Shown in pieces: positions 16,338 through 28,988 of a stretch of DNA of 64,000 bases. The position numbers and the translations under genes are program-made. The stretch covers positions 1 through 64,000 of the forward strand of contig JAJFLP010000030.1 in NCBI GenBank assembly GCA_021772635.1, in the 5' to 3' direction. The stretch's first letter is position 1. Each line of letters opens with the position of its first letter. The notes beneath the pieces are model-generated. The model worked only from the letters and a program-made list of their open reading frames with translations, did not search any database and was not told where the DNA came from. Source of the DNA: Verrucomicrobiota bacterium (GTDB lineage Bacteria > Verrucomicrobiota > Lentisphaeria > JABSQK01 > JAJFLO01).

Positions 16338-18053
16338 TTAAGTGCTCCCAACGGGTTTAGCTAGTTTGTGTTTTGGGGGTTCCAAAACCATGTCTGAATA
16401 AGGTTGGCCGGACGGCACCATTGGAAACACGTTGTCCTCTTTCTCAACCTCAGCATCGACAACACAAGGGCCATCAACGTAGTTCAGAGCCTTGGTGAGA
16501 ACGCGCGCGACATCCGCATTCCTCTTTATCCGGAATCCTTTTGCACCATACGCCTCTGCCAGTTTAACAAAATCCGGGTTGCCTTCTAAATCGACCCCTG
16601 AATAGCGATTGTCAAAGAATAGTGCTTGCCACTGTCTGACCATTCCGAGGTACCGATTGTTTATGATTAATATGGTGATCGGAAGCTTATTTAGCACAGC
16701 GGTAGATAGCTCCGCCAATGTCATTTGAAACCCTCCGTCGCCGACTATTGCGACCACCTGTTTATCCGGGTACGCGAGCTGAGCCCCGATCGCTGCCGGA
16801 AATCCGTAGCCCATCGTGCCGGCACCGCCTGAGGTCAACCAATGCGATCTATACAAGGTCTTACAGAACTGCGCCGCCCACATTTGATGTTGACCAACGT
16901 CGGTAGTGAGAATCGCCTCACCTTGAGTTAGCCGGTCCAGTTCGTCCAAGACAAATTGCGACTTCAGTCCACCTTGCTTTTTATAAGCTAGCGGATATTT
17001 CTTTTTCCACTTGTCGATCTGCTTGATCCATTCGGTGGTATCGCCAGGACTAATGACCGTATTTAGCTCCTCTACTACGTGTCGCGCGTCGCCCTGAATA
17101 CAGCAATCCGGGCGAATAACCTTATTGAATTCAGCATCGTCGATATCCACGTGAATTTTTACAGCGTTTTCGCAGAACACTTCAGGTTTGCCGATAATTC
17201 GATCGTCCCAGCGCGATCCAATTGACATGATTAAATCACAATCTTTCACCGCAAAATTGGCATATGCGGTGCCATGCATGCCAAGCATGCCAACGCTTAG
17301 TCGGTGATTCTCCGGGAATGCACCTTTTCCGAGCAACGTATTTGTCACCGGGATATTCATTTTTTCCGCTAATATCCTAATAGCTTTGCCCGCATCCGAG
17401 ATAAGTGCCCCATGCCCGATTAGTAACAGTGGCCGTTTCGCCTTATTAAGGAAGTCAGCTGCCCTGGCGATCTTTGCGGAGTCACCGTGCGTTGGGATCT
17501 TGTATCCGGGAAGCTGCATTTCCACATTGTAATCCGGTTCGAACGTGGCGACTGCAATATCTTTCGGAACGTCGATTAAAACCGGGCCTGGCCGGCCTGT
17601 CTCCGCTAGGTAAAACGCTTCTTTCATGATCCGGGGAATGTCCTGCACGTCTCTGACTAGGTACGAATGTTTTACGACCGGATACGATATTCCAGACACA
17701 TCCGCTTCCTGAAAAGCGTCCAATCCGAGGTTCGGAGTGATGGTTTGACCGCAAATTACGACGAGCGGGACCGAGTCCATATGTGCCGTCATGATTCCGG
17801 TTATCGTATTCGTCGCACCGGGGCCTGACGTTACCAGGACCACCCCTGCCCTTCCAGTAGATTTCGCATAGCCATCCGCCATATGCGTCGCTCCCTGTTC
17901 GTGGCGAACCAGTATCAGTTTAATCGGCGAGTCTAGGAGCGCGTCGAATATCGGCATGTTCGCTCCCCCCGGATAACCGAATATAAACTCTACATTGTGT
18001 TGCTGGAGGCACTCGATTAGCGCATGCGCCCCATCTCTGATTTTAGTCGGCAT
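16338..18053 (-). CDS. ilvB: Acetolactate synthase large (catalytic) subunit
   Basis: Thiamine-diphosphate enzyme that condenses two pyruvates, or pyruvate and 2-oxobutyrate, 571 residues. The N-terminal ThDP region has FIFGYPGGANMPIFDALL and the catalytic glutamate in VRHEQGATHMADGYAKSTGR. The C-terminal ThDP site has GYGFPAAIGAQLAYPDKQVV AIVGDGGFQMT and NNRYLGMVRQWQ. It forms an operon with ilvN, with one base between them. No attenuator-like leader peptide was recognised upstream. Confidence 0.97.
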   Translation of the reverse strand: MPTKIRDGAHALIECLQQHNVEFIFGYPGGANMPIFDALLDSPIKLILVRHEQGATHMADGYAKSTGRAGVVLVTSGPGATNTITGIMTAHMDSVPLVVICGQTITPNLGLDAFQEADVSGISYPVVKHSYLVRDVQDIPRIMKEAFYLAETGRPGPVLIDVPKDIAVATFEPDYNVEMQLPGYKIPTHGDSAKIARAADFLNKAKRPLLLIGHGALISDAGKAIRILAEKMNIPVTNTLLGKGAFPENHRLSVGMLGMHGTAYANFAVKDCDLIMSIGSRWDDRIIGKPEVFCENAVKIHVDIDDAEFNKVIRPDCCIQGDARHVVEELNTVISPGDTTEWIKQIDKWKKKYPLAYKKQGGLKSQFVLDELDRLTQGEAILTTDVGQHQMWAAQFCKTLYRSHWLTSGGAGTMGYGFPAAIGAQLAYPDKQVVAIVGDGGFQMTLAELSTAVLNKLPITILIINNRYLGMVRQWQALFFDNRYSGVDLEGNPDFVKLAEAYGAKGFRIKRNADVARVLTKALNYVDGPCVVDAEVEKEDNVFPMVPSGQPYSDMVLEPPKHKLAKPVGST

Positions 18054-18384
18054 AAGTTATTCCTCTTCTTGAAGTCTGTGGATAATATCGTAAATTATGT
18101 CGTTTATTCGGATTAATGACAGGTGTTTGCTTTGAAAATCTAATTATTGGAAGCGCTTTTAATTGCTAATTAGATAACTTCGTAATAAAATGTCAGCTAT
18201 TGCACTATTGTCGCCCGGTTGTTTGTGAAGATGTGTCGAAAAAACGTAAACTATAATAAAGTTATAAGTAAGTCAATAATTCATGGCGATAAAACTGGAA
18301 AATAAACGTTAAAGTATAAATTTTGATACGGGCCGCTTTGTGAAAATCGGGGAAAAGTCCGCATATATCTAAAACGGAGAGCGT
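18054..18384. other. Divergent promoter spacer between ilvB and radC
   Basis: An AT-rich 331-base spacer between divergently transcribed genes. It must hold both promoters, but no pair is convincing by eye, and no repeat copies or attenuator-like hairpins were found. Confidence 0.4.
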
Positions 18385-19116
18385 ATGGTTCACTATTCAG
18401 AAGATGAAAGTCGGTCTTATTTGATCGCTGAGTTGCCGGAGCGCGAACGGCCGCGAGAACGGCTATTAGAAAAAGGGAGCGATGCATTATCCGAGATCGA
18501 ATTGCTTGCGATTGTTCTGAAGACAGGACCACGCGGGAAGTCAACGTTGGATCTAGCGAAGGACGTATTGCAACACTTCAACGGAAGTATCGTGGAATTA
18601 GCGTCTGCGACGCCGGTCGAACTCACGCGAGTGAACGGCATCGGTAAGGCGAAGTCGGCGGAGCTAAAGGCGACGTTCGCGCTCGGCGCGAGGCTCGCGA
18701 GTCACATAATAGCGGAAAAGGATAAGATAACGTCTCCAAGTGAAGCGGCGGAATATCTTCGCGAGTCGTTTCGCGGGAAGAAACAGGAGGAGCTACGAGT
18801 TTTATTACTCGACACGAAGAACAGTGTGATTAAGAACGAACTGGTAACTGTCGGGTTGTTAGACCGCGGCCAGGCTCACGCGCGAGAAGTTTTTCGATCG
18901 GCTATTCATCATAGCGCGGCGAAGATCATACTGGCGCACAATCATCCGTCAGGTGACCCCACACCGTCTAAACAGGACGTAAAATGCACCGAGGGTCTGC
19001 GGTCCGCAGGGGCGCTACTGGGAATCGAAGTCGCCGACCACATAATAATGGGGAGTCGCACCGAAAGTCGAGCGGTAGACTATTTTAGTTTTCGAGAGGG
19101 CGGCCTGATTAGCTGA
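18385..19116 (+). CDS. radC: RadC family protein (JAB/MPN domain)
   Basis: A 243-residue member of the RadC family, often called a DNA repair protein although its biochemical role is unsettled. The N-terminal helix-hairpin-helix region includes LPERERPRERLLEKGSDALS and VNGIGKAKSAELKA. The C-terminal JAB/MPN metalloprotease-like domain has HNHPSGDPTPSKQDVKCTEG, the usual His-x-His and Asp zinc ligands, with the conserved glutamate in the KNELVTVG region. Length is normal. GGAGAG lies a few bases before the ATG. Confidence 0.96.
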   Translation: MVHYSEDESRSYLIAELPERERPRERLLEKGSDALSEIELLAIVLKTGPRGKSTLDLAKDVLQHFNGSIVELASATPVELTRVNGIGKAKSAELKATFALGARLASHIIAEKDKITSPSEAAEYLRESFRGKKQEELRVLLLDTKNSVIKNELVTVGLLDRGQAHAREVFRSAIHHSAAKIILAHNHPSGDPTPSKQDVKCTEGLRSAGALLGIEVADHIIMGSRTESRAVDYFSFREGGLIS

Positions 19117-19209
19117 AATCCGGGTTGATTGGTTGCCTTTGACGGCATTTTACGATTCTAAAATCGGATTTACGTGAGAGTTTTGTTGGATTTTGGCGAC
19201 GGGGTCGAG

Positions 19210-19237
19210 TTGCAATTAGTCCGTGGTTATTTATTAT
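19210..19237 (+). promoter_or_regulatory. Possible sigma-70 promoter of tRNA-Glu
   Basis: TTGCAA, a 16-base spacer and TATTAT lie about 25 bases before the mature tRNA start. The spacing is plausible for a housekeeping promoter with a short 5' leader. The evidence is only the match by eye. Confidence 0.35.
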
Positions 19238-19262
19238 TAAGTGTGTAAAAGTTTTATATTAT

Positions 19263-19335
19263 GTCCCCATCGTCTAGTGGCCTAGGACACCGGGTTCTCA
19301 TCCCGGCAACACGGGTTCGACTCCCGTTGGGGATA
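19263..19335 (+). tRNA. tRNA-Glu (anticodon CTC)
   Basis: A 73-base cloverleaf. The acceptor arms GTCCCCA and TGGGGAT pair with one G-U. The anticodon stem CCGGG/CCCGG encloses TTCTCAT, giving anticodon CTC for glutamate codon GAG. The T arm is ACGGG TTCGACT CCCGT. The CCA end is encoded (19336-19338). The tRNA stands alone between radC and aroK. Confidence 0.96.
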
Positions 19336-19572
19336 CCATCTTTCCTCTAATTCTAGATAATCGCCGACGGTAATGTGAAGCAAATCTTTTGCGCCCTTTC
19401 GATTAACTTTCCAGTTTTCGCCGCGGCTCAACTAACGCTGGCGTCCGGTTTTGAATAATCGAATCTGCCGAATAATTACCTTCCCTTGCACCATAGGGCG
19501 ATCCTCCGCCGCAACGGCCTCAGGCTTTAATTCACTAAACTGAGCGCGATTCCAGCGTGCTCAAAGAATTTC

Positions 19573-20127
19573 ATGAATGCAATAAGCTCAAATAATACGG
19601 AGAGTAAGGTGCTGATTTTGGTCGGTTTCGCGTCGGTTGGAAAAACAGTGACCGGGCGTGCGCTTGCAGATCGGTTGGGCTGGGAGTTCCGGGATCTTGA
19701 TCGCGAGATCGAGTCGTCGTTTGCGGCGAAGCATGGGGACCGATTATCTTGTCGTCAAATTTTTCGTCGCGACGGAGAAGCCGCTTTTCGACAGTTGGAA
19801 CAAAAGGTTTTACTAGAGATGGGATTTGACAATGACACAATTCTCGCGACAGGTGGCGGTACGATTACGAAAGCGGAGAATTGCAGGATCTTATCAGGTC
19901 TCGGTAAGATAATTTACTTAAGAATCACCCCCGAGGTGTTATTCTGTCGGATGACGGAAAAGGGGCTCCCTGCGTTTATGGACGACGATCCGACTCTGCG
20001 AAACCTGCAAACCATTTACGCCGTGCGCGCGCCGATATTTGAACAATTATCTGACTTCGAATTGGATACGAGCGATATCACCGTTGCCCGTTCGGTTGAG
20101 CTGCTGGAAGACATGGTGTCGGTTTAA
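19573..20127 (+). CDS. aroK: Shikimate kinase
   Basis: Phosphorylates shikimate in aromatic amino acid synthesis, 184 residues, normal length. The P-loop is GFASVGKT (residues about 18-25). FRDLDREIES contains the shikimate-binding aspartate, IFRRDGEAAFRQLE the conserved arginine motif, and ILATGGGT the GGG shikimate-binding loop. YAVRAPIFEQ near the end carries the conserved arginine. It is convergent with groEL, the two being separated by a strong hairpin. Confidence 0.93.
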   Translation: MNAISSNNTESKVLILVGFASVGKTVTGRALADRLGWEFRDLDREIESSFAAKHGDRLSCRQIFRRDGEAAFRQLEQKVLLEMGFDNDTILATGGGTITKAENCRILSGLGKIIYLRITPEVLFCRMTEKGLPAFMDDDPTLRNLQTIYAVRAPIFEQLSDFELDTSDITVARSVELLEDMVSV

Positions 20128-20134
20128 AATGATT

Positions 20135-20161
20135 GCGGCGCCCCGAGTTCCAGGGCGCCGC
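20135..20161. terminator. GC-rich hairpin between convergent aroK and groEL
   Basis: GCGGCGCCC, nine-base loop CGAGTTCCA, GGGCGCCGC: a perfect nine-pair stem. It sits eight bases after the aroK stop and 32 bases beyond the groEL stop. There is no clear T-run on either side, so it may be a bidirectional terminator or a transcript-stabilising structure. Confidence 0.6.
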
Positions 20162-20192
20162 AAGTTACAGCATTTATGGTCAGTATTGGGGA

Positions 20193-21881
<1,689 letters not shown>

Positions 21882-21934
21882 TTACGTTCAATAATGTTGA
21901 GATTTTACCTTGCGTAATCAATGCATTCTATGCG

Positions 21935-22222
21935 TTATTTTACGATCGCAAGAATGTCGCTTTGGCTCAATATCTTGTATTCCGATTCGTTATGTTTGAT
22001 ATCCGTTCCACCATACTTCGAGGTTAAGACGACATCGCCAACCTTTACCTCAAACGGAATTTTTTTTCCATTGTCATCTAACTTTCCGGATCCCAATGCG
22101 ATGACCTTGGCTTCCTGTGGCTTTTCCTTGGCGCTGTCAGGAATTACAATCCCATTTTTGATTTGTTCGGTTTCTTCGATCGCTTCGACAAGAACGCGAT
22201 CACCCAGCGGTTTGATACTCAT
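21935..22222 (-). CDS. groES: 10 kDa co-chaperonin GroES
   Basis: Lid of the GroEL chamber, 95 residues. [43 protein letters not shown] and the mobile loop between them match the family. The ATG has AAGGAGAA a few bases upstream. No CIRCE operator (TTAGCACTC/GAGTGCTAA) was seen upstream, so heat-shock control must act by another route. Confidence 0.98.
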   Translation of the reverse strand: MSIKPLGDRVLVEAIEETEQIKNGIVIPDSAKEKPQEAKVIALGSGKLDDNGKKIPFEVKVGDVVLTSKYGGTDIKHNESEYKILSQSDILAIVK

Positions 22223-22389
22223 ACTACTTCTCCTTGTGTTTGGTTATTTGGGTTAAGATTTTTGATAGATAGTAAACTGACGAACTAGACTGCTTTGAAA
22301 ATTAAGTATTCCAGGGATTCCGAACAATAATTCGAATGCGGTTAGTATCCAAGATCCGTAGTTATTCATCCTGTACGAGTGTCGGTTAT

Positions 22390-24330
22390 TTACTTTCCTT
22401 TTTCCTCGTCGACCATGTCGAAATCCGCGTCGATAACCTCTGCGTCATCACCGGCGGCTGACTTTGATGAAGATGTTTCGGCTTGACCCTCTGTAGGGCC
22501 AGGCTGACCGTCACCGGCAGCTGTTTCACTTTGGGCGTTCTTGTAGAGTTCCTCAGCGAATTTTTGCATCTTGCTTTGGAGACCGTCCATGACCGATTTC
22601 ATTTTATCGGTATCATCGTCTTTGATTGCATCCTTCAATGCCTCAATATCTTTTTGGACGGGTTTCTTAATCTCGTCAGGAATCTTGTCACCCTGTTCTG
22701 TTAGTTGTTTCTCTGTCTGATACACAAGGGAGTCAGCCTGATTCTTGATCTCGATCTTTTCTTTCTTAACTTTATCTTCCTCTGCATGCGCTTTCGCGTC
22801 GTTAATCATACTTTCAATTTCACCGTCACCGAGTCCGGAGTTGGCTGTGATCGTTATCTTCTGAGTCTTGCCGGTGCCCAGATCTTTAGCAGAAACGTTG
22901 AGTATCCCGTTTGCGTCTATATCGAACGCAACTTCAATCTGAGGGACGCCGCGCGGGGCTGGAGGAATGCCATCCAGATGAAATCGACCGATACTCTTGT
23001 TATCACCGGCCATATCTCGTTCCCCTTGGAGAACGTGGATTTCGACAGAAGGCTGATTATCACTTGCGGTGCTAAATACTTCCGTCTTCTTAGTTGGTAT
23101 CGTTGTATTTCTTTCGATCAGCTTTGTCGTCACGCTACCCAGTGTTTCGATACCCAGCGATAAGGGAGTAACGTCCAGAAGAAGTACGTCATCGACGTCA
23201 CCGGCCAAAACACCGCCTTGGATCGCGGCTCCGAGCGCAACGACTTCATCCGGGTTGACGCCTCTGTTCGGGTCTTTTCCAAAAATGGAACCAGCCACTT
23301 CAATGACTTTGGGCATCCTTGTCTGGCCGCCGACAAGGATCACTTCATCGATATCGGATGCTGACGAATCACCGTCCTTAAGGCAGCTCTTACATGGCGC
23401 GATCGTGCGGTCTACCAATCCATCCGTAACTTCCTCTAATTTCGCTCTCGTCAGCGTTTGCGTTAGATGTTTCGGCCCGGACGCGTCGGCGGTAATAAAT
23501 GGCAGATTTATCTCGGAGCTGGGACTGCTGGAAAGCTCACATTTCGCTTTCTCTGCGGCTTCTTTCAATCTTTGCAACGCCATCGGGTCTGTTCTTAGAT
23601 CAACAGTGTTGTCTTTTTTGAAGCCTTCGACCAACCAGTCGATGATGGCCTCATCAAAATCATCTCCACCGAGGTGTGTATCCCCATTCGTAGACTTTAC
23701 CTCGAATACACCATCGCCCAGTTCGAGGATCGAGACGTCGAACGTACCACCGCCAAGATCGTATACGGCAATTTTCTCGTCAGATTTCTTGTCGAGACCA
23801 TAGGCAAGTGCAGCGGCAGTAGGTTCGTTAATGATTCGGCGCACATTCAGTCCGGCAATGCGTCCCGCATCTTTTGTCGCCTGGCGTTGACTATCATTGT
23901 AATAGGCGGGTACGGTGATGACCGCCTCCGTCACTTTATCCCCAAGATATGCCTCGGCATCAGTTTTGAGTTTAGATAGGATCATCGCGGAAATCTCAGG
24001 TGGGGAATAGGTCTTATCGTCCACTTTCACGTGAGCATCGCCATTTTTGGCTTCCACGACTTCATACGGGACCAAACCAATTTCGTGCGCCACTTCGCTA
24101 TACTTGCGTCCCATAAAACGCTTAATCGAGAACACCGTTCCTTTCGGGTTCGTAACTCCCTGGCGTTTTGCAGTTAAGCCAACCAGTCGCTCGCCACTTT
24201 TAGTAAAGCCGACCACGGACGGCGTCGTTCGCTGACCTTCAGCATTCGGTATAACCACGGACTCCCCGCCCTCCATGACCGCAATGCATGAATTCGTCGT
24301 ACCCAAGTCTATTCCTAAAATTTTTCCCAT
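22390..24330 (-). CDS. dnaK: Molecular chaperone DnaK (Hsp70)
   Basis: Hsp70 chaperone, 646 residues, normal length. The ATPase domain has [38 protein letters not shown] and [13 protein letters not shown], the three Hsp70 signatures. The linker [14 protein letters not shown] and the substrate-binding domain follow. The C-terminal tail is acidic ([19 protein letters not shown]), matching the usual EEVxDADFxxx pattern. The grpE and dnaJ genes are not adjacent. AAGGAGATTAC precedes the ATG. Confidence 0.98.
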   Translation of the reverse strand: MGKILGIDLGTTNSCIAVMEGGESVVIPNAEGQRTTPSVVGFTKSGERLVGLTAKRQGVTNPKGTVFSIKRFMGRKYSEVAHEIGLVPYEVVEAKNGDAHVKVDDKTYSPPEISAMILSKLKTDAEAYLGDKVTEAVITVPAYYNDSQRQATKDAGRIAGLNVRRIINEPTAAALAYGLDKKSDEKIAVYDLGGGTFDVSILELGDGVFEVKSTNGDTHLGGDDFDEAIIDWLVEGFKKDNTVDLRTDPMALQRLKEAAEKAKCELSSSPSSEINLPFITADASGPKHLTQTLTRAKLEEVTDGLVDRTIAPCKSCLKDGDSSASDIDEVILVGGQTRMPKVIEVAGSIFGKDPNRGVNPDEVVALGAAIQGGVLAGDVDDVLLLDVTPLSLGIETLGSVTTKLIERNTTIPTKKTEVFSTASDNQPSVEIHVLQGERDMAGDNKSIGRFHLDGIPPAPRGVPQIEVAFDIDANGILNVSAKDLGTGKTQKITITANSGLGDGEIESMINDAKAHAEEDKVKKEKIEIKNQADSLVYQTEKQLTEQGDKIPDEIKKPVQKDIEALKDAIKDDDTDKMKSVMDGLQSKMQKFAEELYKNAQSETAAGDGQPGPTEGQAETSSSKSAAGDDAEVIDADFDMVDEEKGK

Positions 24331-24566
24331 TGCCTGTAATCTCCTTACAAAAGCTCGCCGAATTATTGATCTAAAATTAATTTCTGCAAATCGTATACTG
24401 AACGAGCCGTGCAGTTAACGTGCCAACTTCGAAATATTGATGTTATCCAATTTATAATTAATTAGTTATGTAATATTCATTGATTCGCCAAGTCTTAACT
24501 TCTTTCCATAACTGTCACACTGTGCCATTAAACGTCGCGCTACGCTGAGACAAAAAGGCGCAGTTC

Positions 24567-25961
24567 TTAGAATTTCGCGTTCTTGGGTGTCCGCGGGTAT
24601 GGAATAACGTCGCGAATATTGGCCATACCAGTGCAGAATTGGACGATTCTTTCGAAGCCCAAACCAAACCCCGCGTGCGGGACTGTTCCAAACCGCCGGA
24701 GATCCATATACCACCAATATTCATCTTCTTTTTGCTTAAGTTCAGCCATTCTTTTTTTTAGTATATCCATGCGCTCTTCGCGTTGACTTCCACCGATGAT
24801 CTCCCCGATATTCGGTAGCAACACGTCCATTGACGCAACGGTTTTATTGTCATCGTTGACACGCATATAGAAGGGTTTAATCTCTTTCGGGAAGTCAGTG
24901 ACAATCACGGCTGACTTAAATTCCTGTTCAGTAAGGAAACGCTCGTGTTCGGACTGTAGATCGGTTCCCCAGTCGACGGGAAATTCGAAAGCCGTGTTTG
25001 ACCGGAGCAGGATTTCTATGGCCTCAGTATAGGTAACTCTGGTAAAGTCAGTCGACGTAGTATCGGACAGTCGTTGGCATAACGAGTTATCTATCCTGTT
25101 ATCAAAAAACGCGATGTCCTCGGAGCAATTCTCGCGCACATAGGATACCAGATATTTCACAAACTCCTCTGCTAATGTCGCGTCATCGTTGAGGTCGGCA
25201 AACGCTATTTCCGGTTCAATCATCCAGAACTCAGCTAAATGCCGACTGGTATTCGAGTTCTCGGCTCGGAATGTGGGGCCGAACGTATAGACTTTTCCAA
25301 CGGCGCACGCGTAGGTCTCCGCCTCTAGTTGGCCGCTGACTGTCAAGTTAGCGTTAAGATCAAAGAAGTCGTCTTCGGCCTTGATTCGAACATTGGGCGC
25401 ATCGATAAGTGATTTCAGATCGATTGTTGTGAGATGAAAGGCGTCGCCCGCGCCCTCGCAGTCGCTCGTCGTAATTATAGGTGTATTGAGATAACAAAAC
25501 CCCTTATTCTGGAAGAATTGGTGGGTAGCGAAACTCAGTGCGCTGCGGACCCGGGTGACGGCTCCGAACGTATTCGTTCTGGCACGCAGATGACTAACCT
25601 CTCGGAGTTTCTCGAAAGAAACGCGTTGTTTCTGTAGCGGGTAACTGGTCGGATCGCAGAATCCATAAACCTTAATCTTTGTAGCGCGTAGTTCGACGTT
25701 TTGACCGGCTCCGGATGATTGGAGCAGTTCTCCGGTTGCTTTTAACGATGCTCCAGGGAATAAGTTAACGACTTCGGCGTCATAATTTTCCAGAGATTTG
25801 TCCGCTACGATCTGCAGGTTACGCAAACAGGAACCGTCATTAATTTCCAAGAACGAGAAGCCGCCTTTCGAGTCGCGACGTGTCTTGAGCCAGCCTTCGA
25901 CCACGACGGTTTTTCCAAAAAGGGGCGAGTCAAGCGAGGATTTAACTGAAAAATTCGTCAT
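24567..25961 (-). CDS. asnS: Asparagine--tRNA ligase
   Basis: Class IIb aminoacyl-tRNA synthetase of 464 residues that charges tRNA-Asn. The N-terminal OB-fold anticodon domain (VVVEGWLKTRRDSKGGFSFL EINDGSC) precedes the catalytic domain, with motif 2 in FRAENSNTSRHLAEFWMIEP E and motif 3 in GFGLGFERIVQF. The presence of QREERMDIL and DLRRFGTVPHAGFG is typical of bacterial AsnRS rather than AspRS. Length is normal. Confidence 0.97.
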   Translation of the reverse strand: MTNFSVKSSLDSPLFGKTVVVEGWLKTRRDSKGGFSFLEINDGSCLRNLQIVADKSLENYDAEVVNLFPGASLKATGELLQSSGAGQNVELRATKIKVYGFCDPTSYPLQKQRVSFEKLREVSHLRARTNTFGAVTRVRSALSFATHQFFQNKGFCYLNTPIITTSDCEGAGDAFHLTTIDLKSLIDAPNVRIKAEDDFFDLNANLTVSGQLEAETYACAVGKVYTFGPTFRAENSNTSRHLAEFWMIEPEIAFADLNDDATLAEEFVKYLVSYVRENCSEDIAFFDNRIDNSLCQRLSDTTSTDFTRVTYTEAIEILLRSNTAFEFPVDWGTDLQSEHERFLTEQEFKSAVIVTDFPKEIKPFYMRVNDDNKTVASMDVLLPNIGEIIGGSQREERMDILKKRMAELKQKEDEYWWYMDLRRFGTVPHAGFGLGFERIVQFCTGMANIRDVIPYPRTPKNAKF

Positions 25962-26215
25962 TGTAGAACTCCTGTATTTTTAGTACCGAGGCAACCATTA
26001 ATTACTGTCCATTACAAACAGTCTGAGACTATGTTCCAGAACTTCGTAAAAACAAATTGTCAGGACCACGGCAATGGTCTCGAAAAAAGCTAATTAAACG
26101 CTTGTAAGAACTTGGTGCATTATTAACTTAAGCGGGAAATATACCGGCAGTCGAGAATATTAAGATTCTTTGAATGACCATATATCTAACCTGTCCCAGA
26201 ATGAAGGTGGCATGA

Positions 26216-27715
26216 GTGGCGAATTCATCAATTGACAAATTTATGGCGCTCTACGAAGGAGAAGGCCTAACGTTCGACGACGTGTCGTTGGCGACGCAGT
26301 ATACAGATTTTCCTCCCTCTGAGGCGTCGCTCAAGTCGAAATTCAGTCGTAACATTGATTTAAGTATCCCGTTCGTCAGTGCGGCGATGGACACAGTGAC
26401 GGGTTCGGTAATGGCGATCACCATGGCGTTGTCCGGTGGGATCGGTGTTATCCACCGCAATAACACGCAGGAGGAGCAGGCGGAGGACGTTCGAAAAGTT
26501 AAGAAATATCTGAACGGATTGATAGAGACTCCTGTTGTCTTTAATAGGAAAATCCAGGTTTCTGAGCTCCTCTCGGAGAAAGAGAAGCGCCAGCATAATT
26601 TTTCTGGTTTCCCTATTGTAGACGATGGCGGGATTTTATGCGGAATCATAACTGCGAAGGACATGAAATTTCTGCGGGAAGGTTCGATTCCAGTCGAACA
26701 GGCCATGACGAAGGAGGTGGTTACCGGCGCTGTCGGGACGACCTTGGTCGAGGCCTTCGAAAAGATGCTTGAACACAAGGTGGGCAAGCTACCAATCATA
26801 GACGACGGCGGGTGTCTGCAAGGTCTGTATAGTTTTCACGATGTCAAGAGTTTGATAGAGAATAATGAGCCTGATATAAATCGGGATCAGTACCACAAGC
26901 TTCGGGCCGCGGCAGCGATCGGGCCGGACGATTATGAGCGCGTAGGAGTCCTGGTGGACGCGGGGGTGGATGTTCTTGTCATTGACACCGCGCATGGACA
27001 TACAAAGAACGTAATCTCAATGGTCCGCCACCTGAAAAAGAACCACGCAGAAGTTGACGTGGTCGCGGGGAATATAGGAACCGGCGACGCTGCAGCAGAC
27101 CTAGTTGACGCCGGCGCGGATGCGGTGAAAGTGGGGATCGGCCCGGGATCGATTTGTACGACGCGCGTTGTAACTGGTGTGGGAACTCCTCAATTGACCG
27201 CGGTGTACGATGTATATCGTAAGATTGGCGACGAGGTTCCGATAATAGCCGATGGTGGAATTCGGCATTCCGGGGACGTCCCGAAGGCGATCGCGGTTGG
27301 GGCGACGTCAGTTATGATGGGGTCGGCTCTTGCCGGGACACAGGAAAGCCCGGGGGAGAAGATCCTCCATCAGGGGCGAAAATTCGTCGTATATAGGGGG
27401 ATGGGAAGTCTCGAAGCGATGAAGGTCGGGCGCGGAAGCCGCGACCGTTATTCCCAAGCTGATGTCGTTGCGGAGGAGAAACTTGTGCCACAGGGAATTG
27501 AGGGGCTAGTGCAGTTCCGCGGATCGGTTACCAACGTCTTAACGCAGTACACCGGGGGCTTAAGATTTTCGTTAGGATACTGCGGATCCCGGGATTTCAG
27601 CGAACTACGTAAGACAGCGAAGTTTTATCGAATTTCCTACGCCGGCTTACGAGAGGGGCATGCGCACGAGGTTAAAATAATTAAAGATGCCCCTAATTAT
27701 AGCACCGGTAATTAG
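26216..27715 (+). CDS. guaB: Inosine-5'-monophosphate dehydrogenase
   Basis: NAD-dependent oxidation of IMP to XMP, the committed step of GMP synthesis, 499 residues. The catalytic barrel is interrupted by two CBS domains (about residues 100-210; [19 protein letters not shown] is one). The catalytic loop is [17 protein letters not shown], with the active cysteine, and the flap region includes [13 protein letters not shown] at 26216 has GAAGGTGG upstream; ATG at residue 10 ([15 protein letters not shown]) is an alternative. No partner guaA is adjacent. Confidence 0.97.
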   Translation: MANSSIDKFMALYEGEGLTFDDVSLATQYTDFPPSEASLKSKFSRNIDLSIPFVSAAMDTVTGSVMAITMALSGGIGVIHRNNTQEEQAEDVRKVKKYLNGLIETPVVFNRKIQVSELLSEKEKRQHNFSGFPIVDDGGILCGIITAKDMKFLREGSIPVEQAMTKEVVTGAVGTTLVEAFEKMLEHKVGKLPIIDDGGCLQGLYSFHDVKSLIENNEPDINRDQYHKLRAAAAIGPDDYERVGVLVDAGVDVLVIDTAHGHTKNVISMVRHLKKNHAEVDVVAGNIGTGDAAADLVDAGADAVKVGIGPGSICTTRVVTGVGTPQLTAVYDVYRKIGDEVPIIADGGIRHSGDVPKAIAVGATSVMMGSALAGTQESPGEKILHQGRKFVVYRGMGSLEAMKVGRGSRDRYSQADVVAEEKLVPQGIEGLVQFRGSVTNVLTQYTGGLRFSLGYCGSRDFSELRKTAKFYRISYAGLREGHAHEVKIIKDAPNYSTGN

Positions 27716-28022
27716 CGGTCCTCCGGCAGTGACGTATAATTTGCAGAATCTGCGCGTATCTCTGGAAGTGTCGCGCAAGAAATTTTTGACCGTTTTCCGA
27801 CGGAATCTTTGTTTATACAATAGTTTATTCGGCGTCGCATATAGATTGCAAGGGTGTTGCCGGGAGCACGGCGTGTAGCCGACTTTTCCATCAGTGTTCC
27901 AGATTTGCAAAACGCTTGATTCCGATGAACCGCTTAGTCGTTAGGGACGTTTAGCCACTTGGTCTGTAAGAAAGTCCATTATTTTACGCCAGCCAATAGC
28001 AAAAGAAAGTTTGCCATCAATA
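27716..28022. other. Spacer between guaB and floA, nothing recognised
   Basis: About 300 bases without a convincing gene, repeat copy or terminator. The short ORFs listed here on both strands have no recognisable content. Confidence 0.4.
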
Positions 28023-28988
28023 ATGAATATAATTCTTGTCCCAGCCGTCACGATTTTCTTTATATTTTTTGTGACCTCCGTTATCGTCCTCCTCACCTAC
28101 CTACCTCTATGGATCCAGGTCAGAGTCTCAGGAATTGAACTATCAGTTTTCCAATTGATTGGAATGCGATTACGCCGACTCAATCCGAAGTTCGTATGTC
28201 AGCAGCTCATTACTCTCAGCAAGGCAGGAATCGACGTGCCTGTTGACGACTTAGAGGCTCACGTTCTGGCGGGCGGCAATTTATCGGCCGTGGCAGAGGC
28301 ACTTATTGCTTCCGCAAAGGCGGGGCTTGGGTATCCATTTCAGAGGATTGCGGCAATCGACCTGGCCGGCCGCGACGCGGTTGACGCCGTGAGCACTACC
28401 GTGGAGCCCAAAGTACTTGTTTGTCCACCGCATTCAGCGGGAACAATAATGGGTGTTGCAAGAGATGGAGTACGGCTGGCTGTATCGATCAGAGTTACAG
28501 TCAGGACCAATTTTGAACGATTAGTGGGTGGCGCCGGGGAGGAAACGGTGATTGCGAGGGTCGGTGAGGGAATCATTGCCGCCATCGGTTCTGCTGACAC
28601 CCACAAGCGCATCCTGGAGCGACCGGAAGTCATCGCGGAATACATTCTCTCCTGCGGTTTAGACCGCGGGACCTCGTTTGAGATTCTGTCGGTCGACGTT
28701 GCTGAAATCGAAGTGATCGATAATATCGGCGCTCGCTTGCAGAACGTTCAGGCCGAATCCGACAAGCGAGTGGCCCAGGCGAAAGCGGAGATGAGACGAG
28801 TGTCTGCGATTGCGACCGAGCGCGAAATGCGCGCTAAGGTCACGGAAATGACTTCACAACTGACATTCGCCCGATCGATAGTACCGCGAGCGGTGGCTTC
28901 TGGATATCATCGTGGAAACATATGGCGCTCGCCGAATCCCGTGGGCTTGGGCTTCAACCGCTGCCTCTGGGATCCCCTCATTCGTTAG
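28023..28988 (+). CDS. floA: Flotillin-like protein FloA with aberrant C terminus
   Basis: A FloA-type flotillin organises membrane microdomains. An N-terminal membrane hairpin (about residues 5-28) precedes PLWIQVRVSGIELSVFQLIG MRLRRLNP, and the SPFH domain follows (EPKVLVCPP; ISIRVTVRTNFERLVGGAGE-like VRTNFERLVGGAGEETVIAR). A coiled coil (RVAQAKAEMRRVSAIATERE MRAKV) comes next. The family match then weakens: after YHRGNI the expected MDYxxxKNxxADTxMR tail is replaced by WRSPNPVGLGFN and further unrelated residues, suggesting a break or recombination at the 3' end. Start ATG 28023 is preferred to the TTG at 28011. Confidence 0.82.
   Translation: MNIILVPAVTIFFIFFVTSVIVLLTYLPLWIQVRVSGIELSVFQLIGMRLRRLNPKFVCQQLITLSKAGIDVPVDDLEAHVLAGGNLSAVAEALIASAKAGLGYPFQRIAAIDLAGRDAVDAVSTTVEPKVLVCPPHSAGTIMGVARDGVRLAVSIRVTVRTNFERLVGGAGEETVIARVGEGIIAAIGSADTHKRILERPEVIAEYILSCGLDRGTSFEILSVDVAEIEVIDNIGARLQNVQAESDKRVAQAKAEMRRVSAIATEREMRAKVTEMTSQLTFARSIVPRAVASGYHRGNIWRSPNPVGLGFNRCLWDPLIR

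Noticed and set aside
22223-24480. CIRCE operators upstream of groES or dnaK
   Set aside because: The TTAGCACTC/GAGTGCTAA pair was looked for by eye in both upstream regions and not seen.
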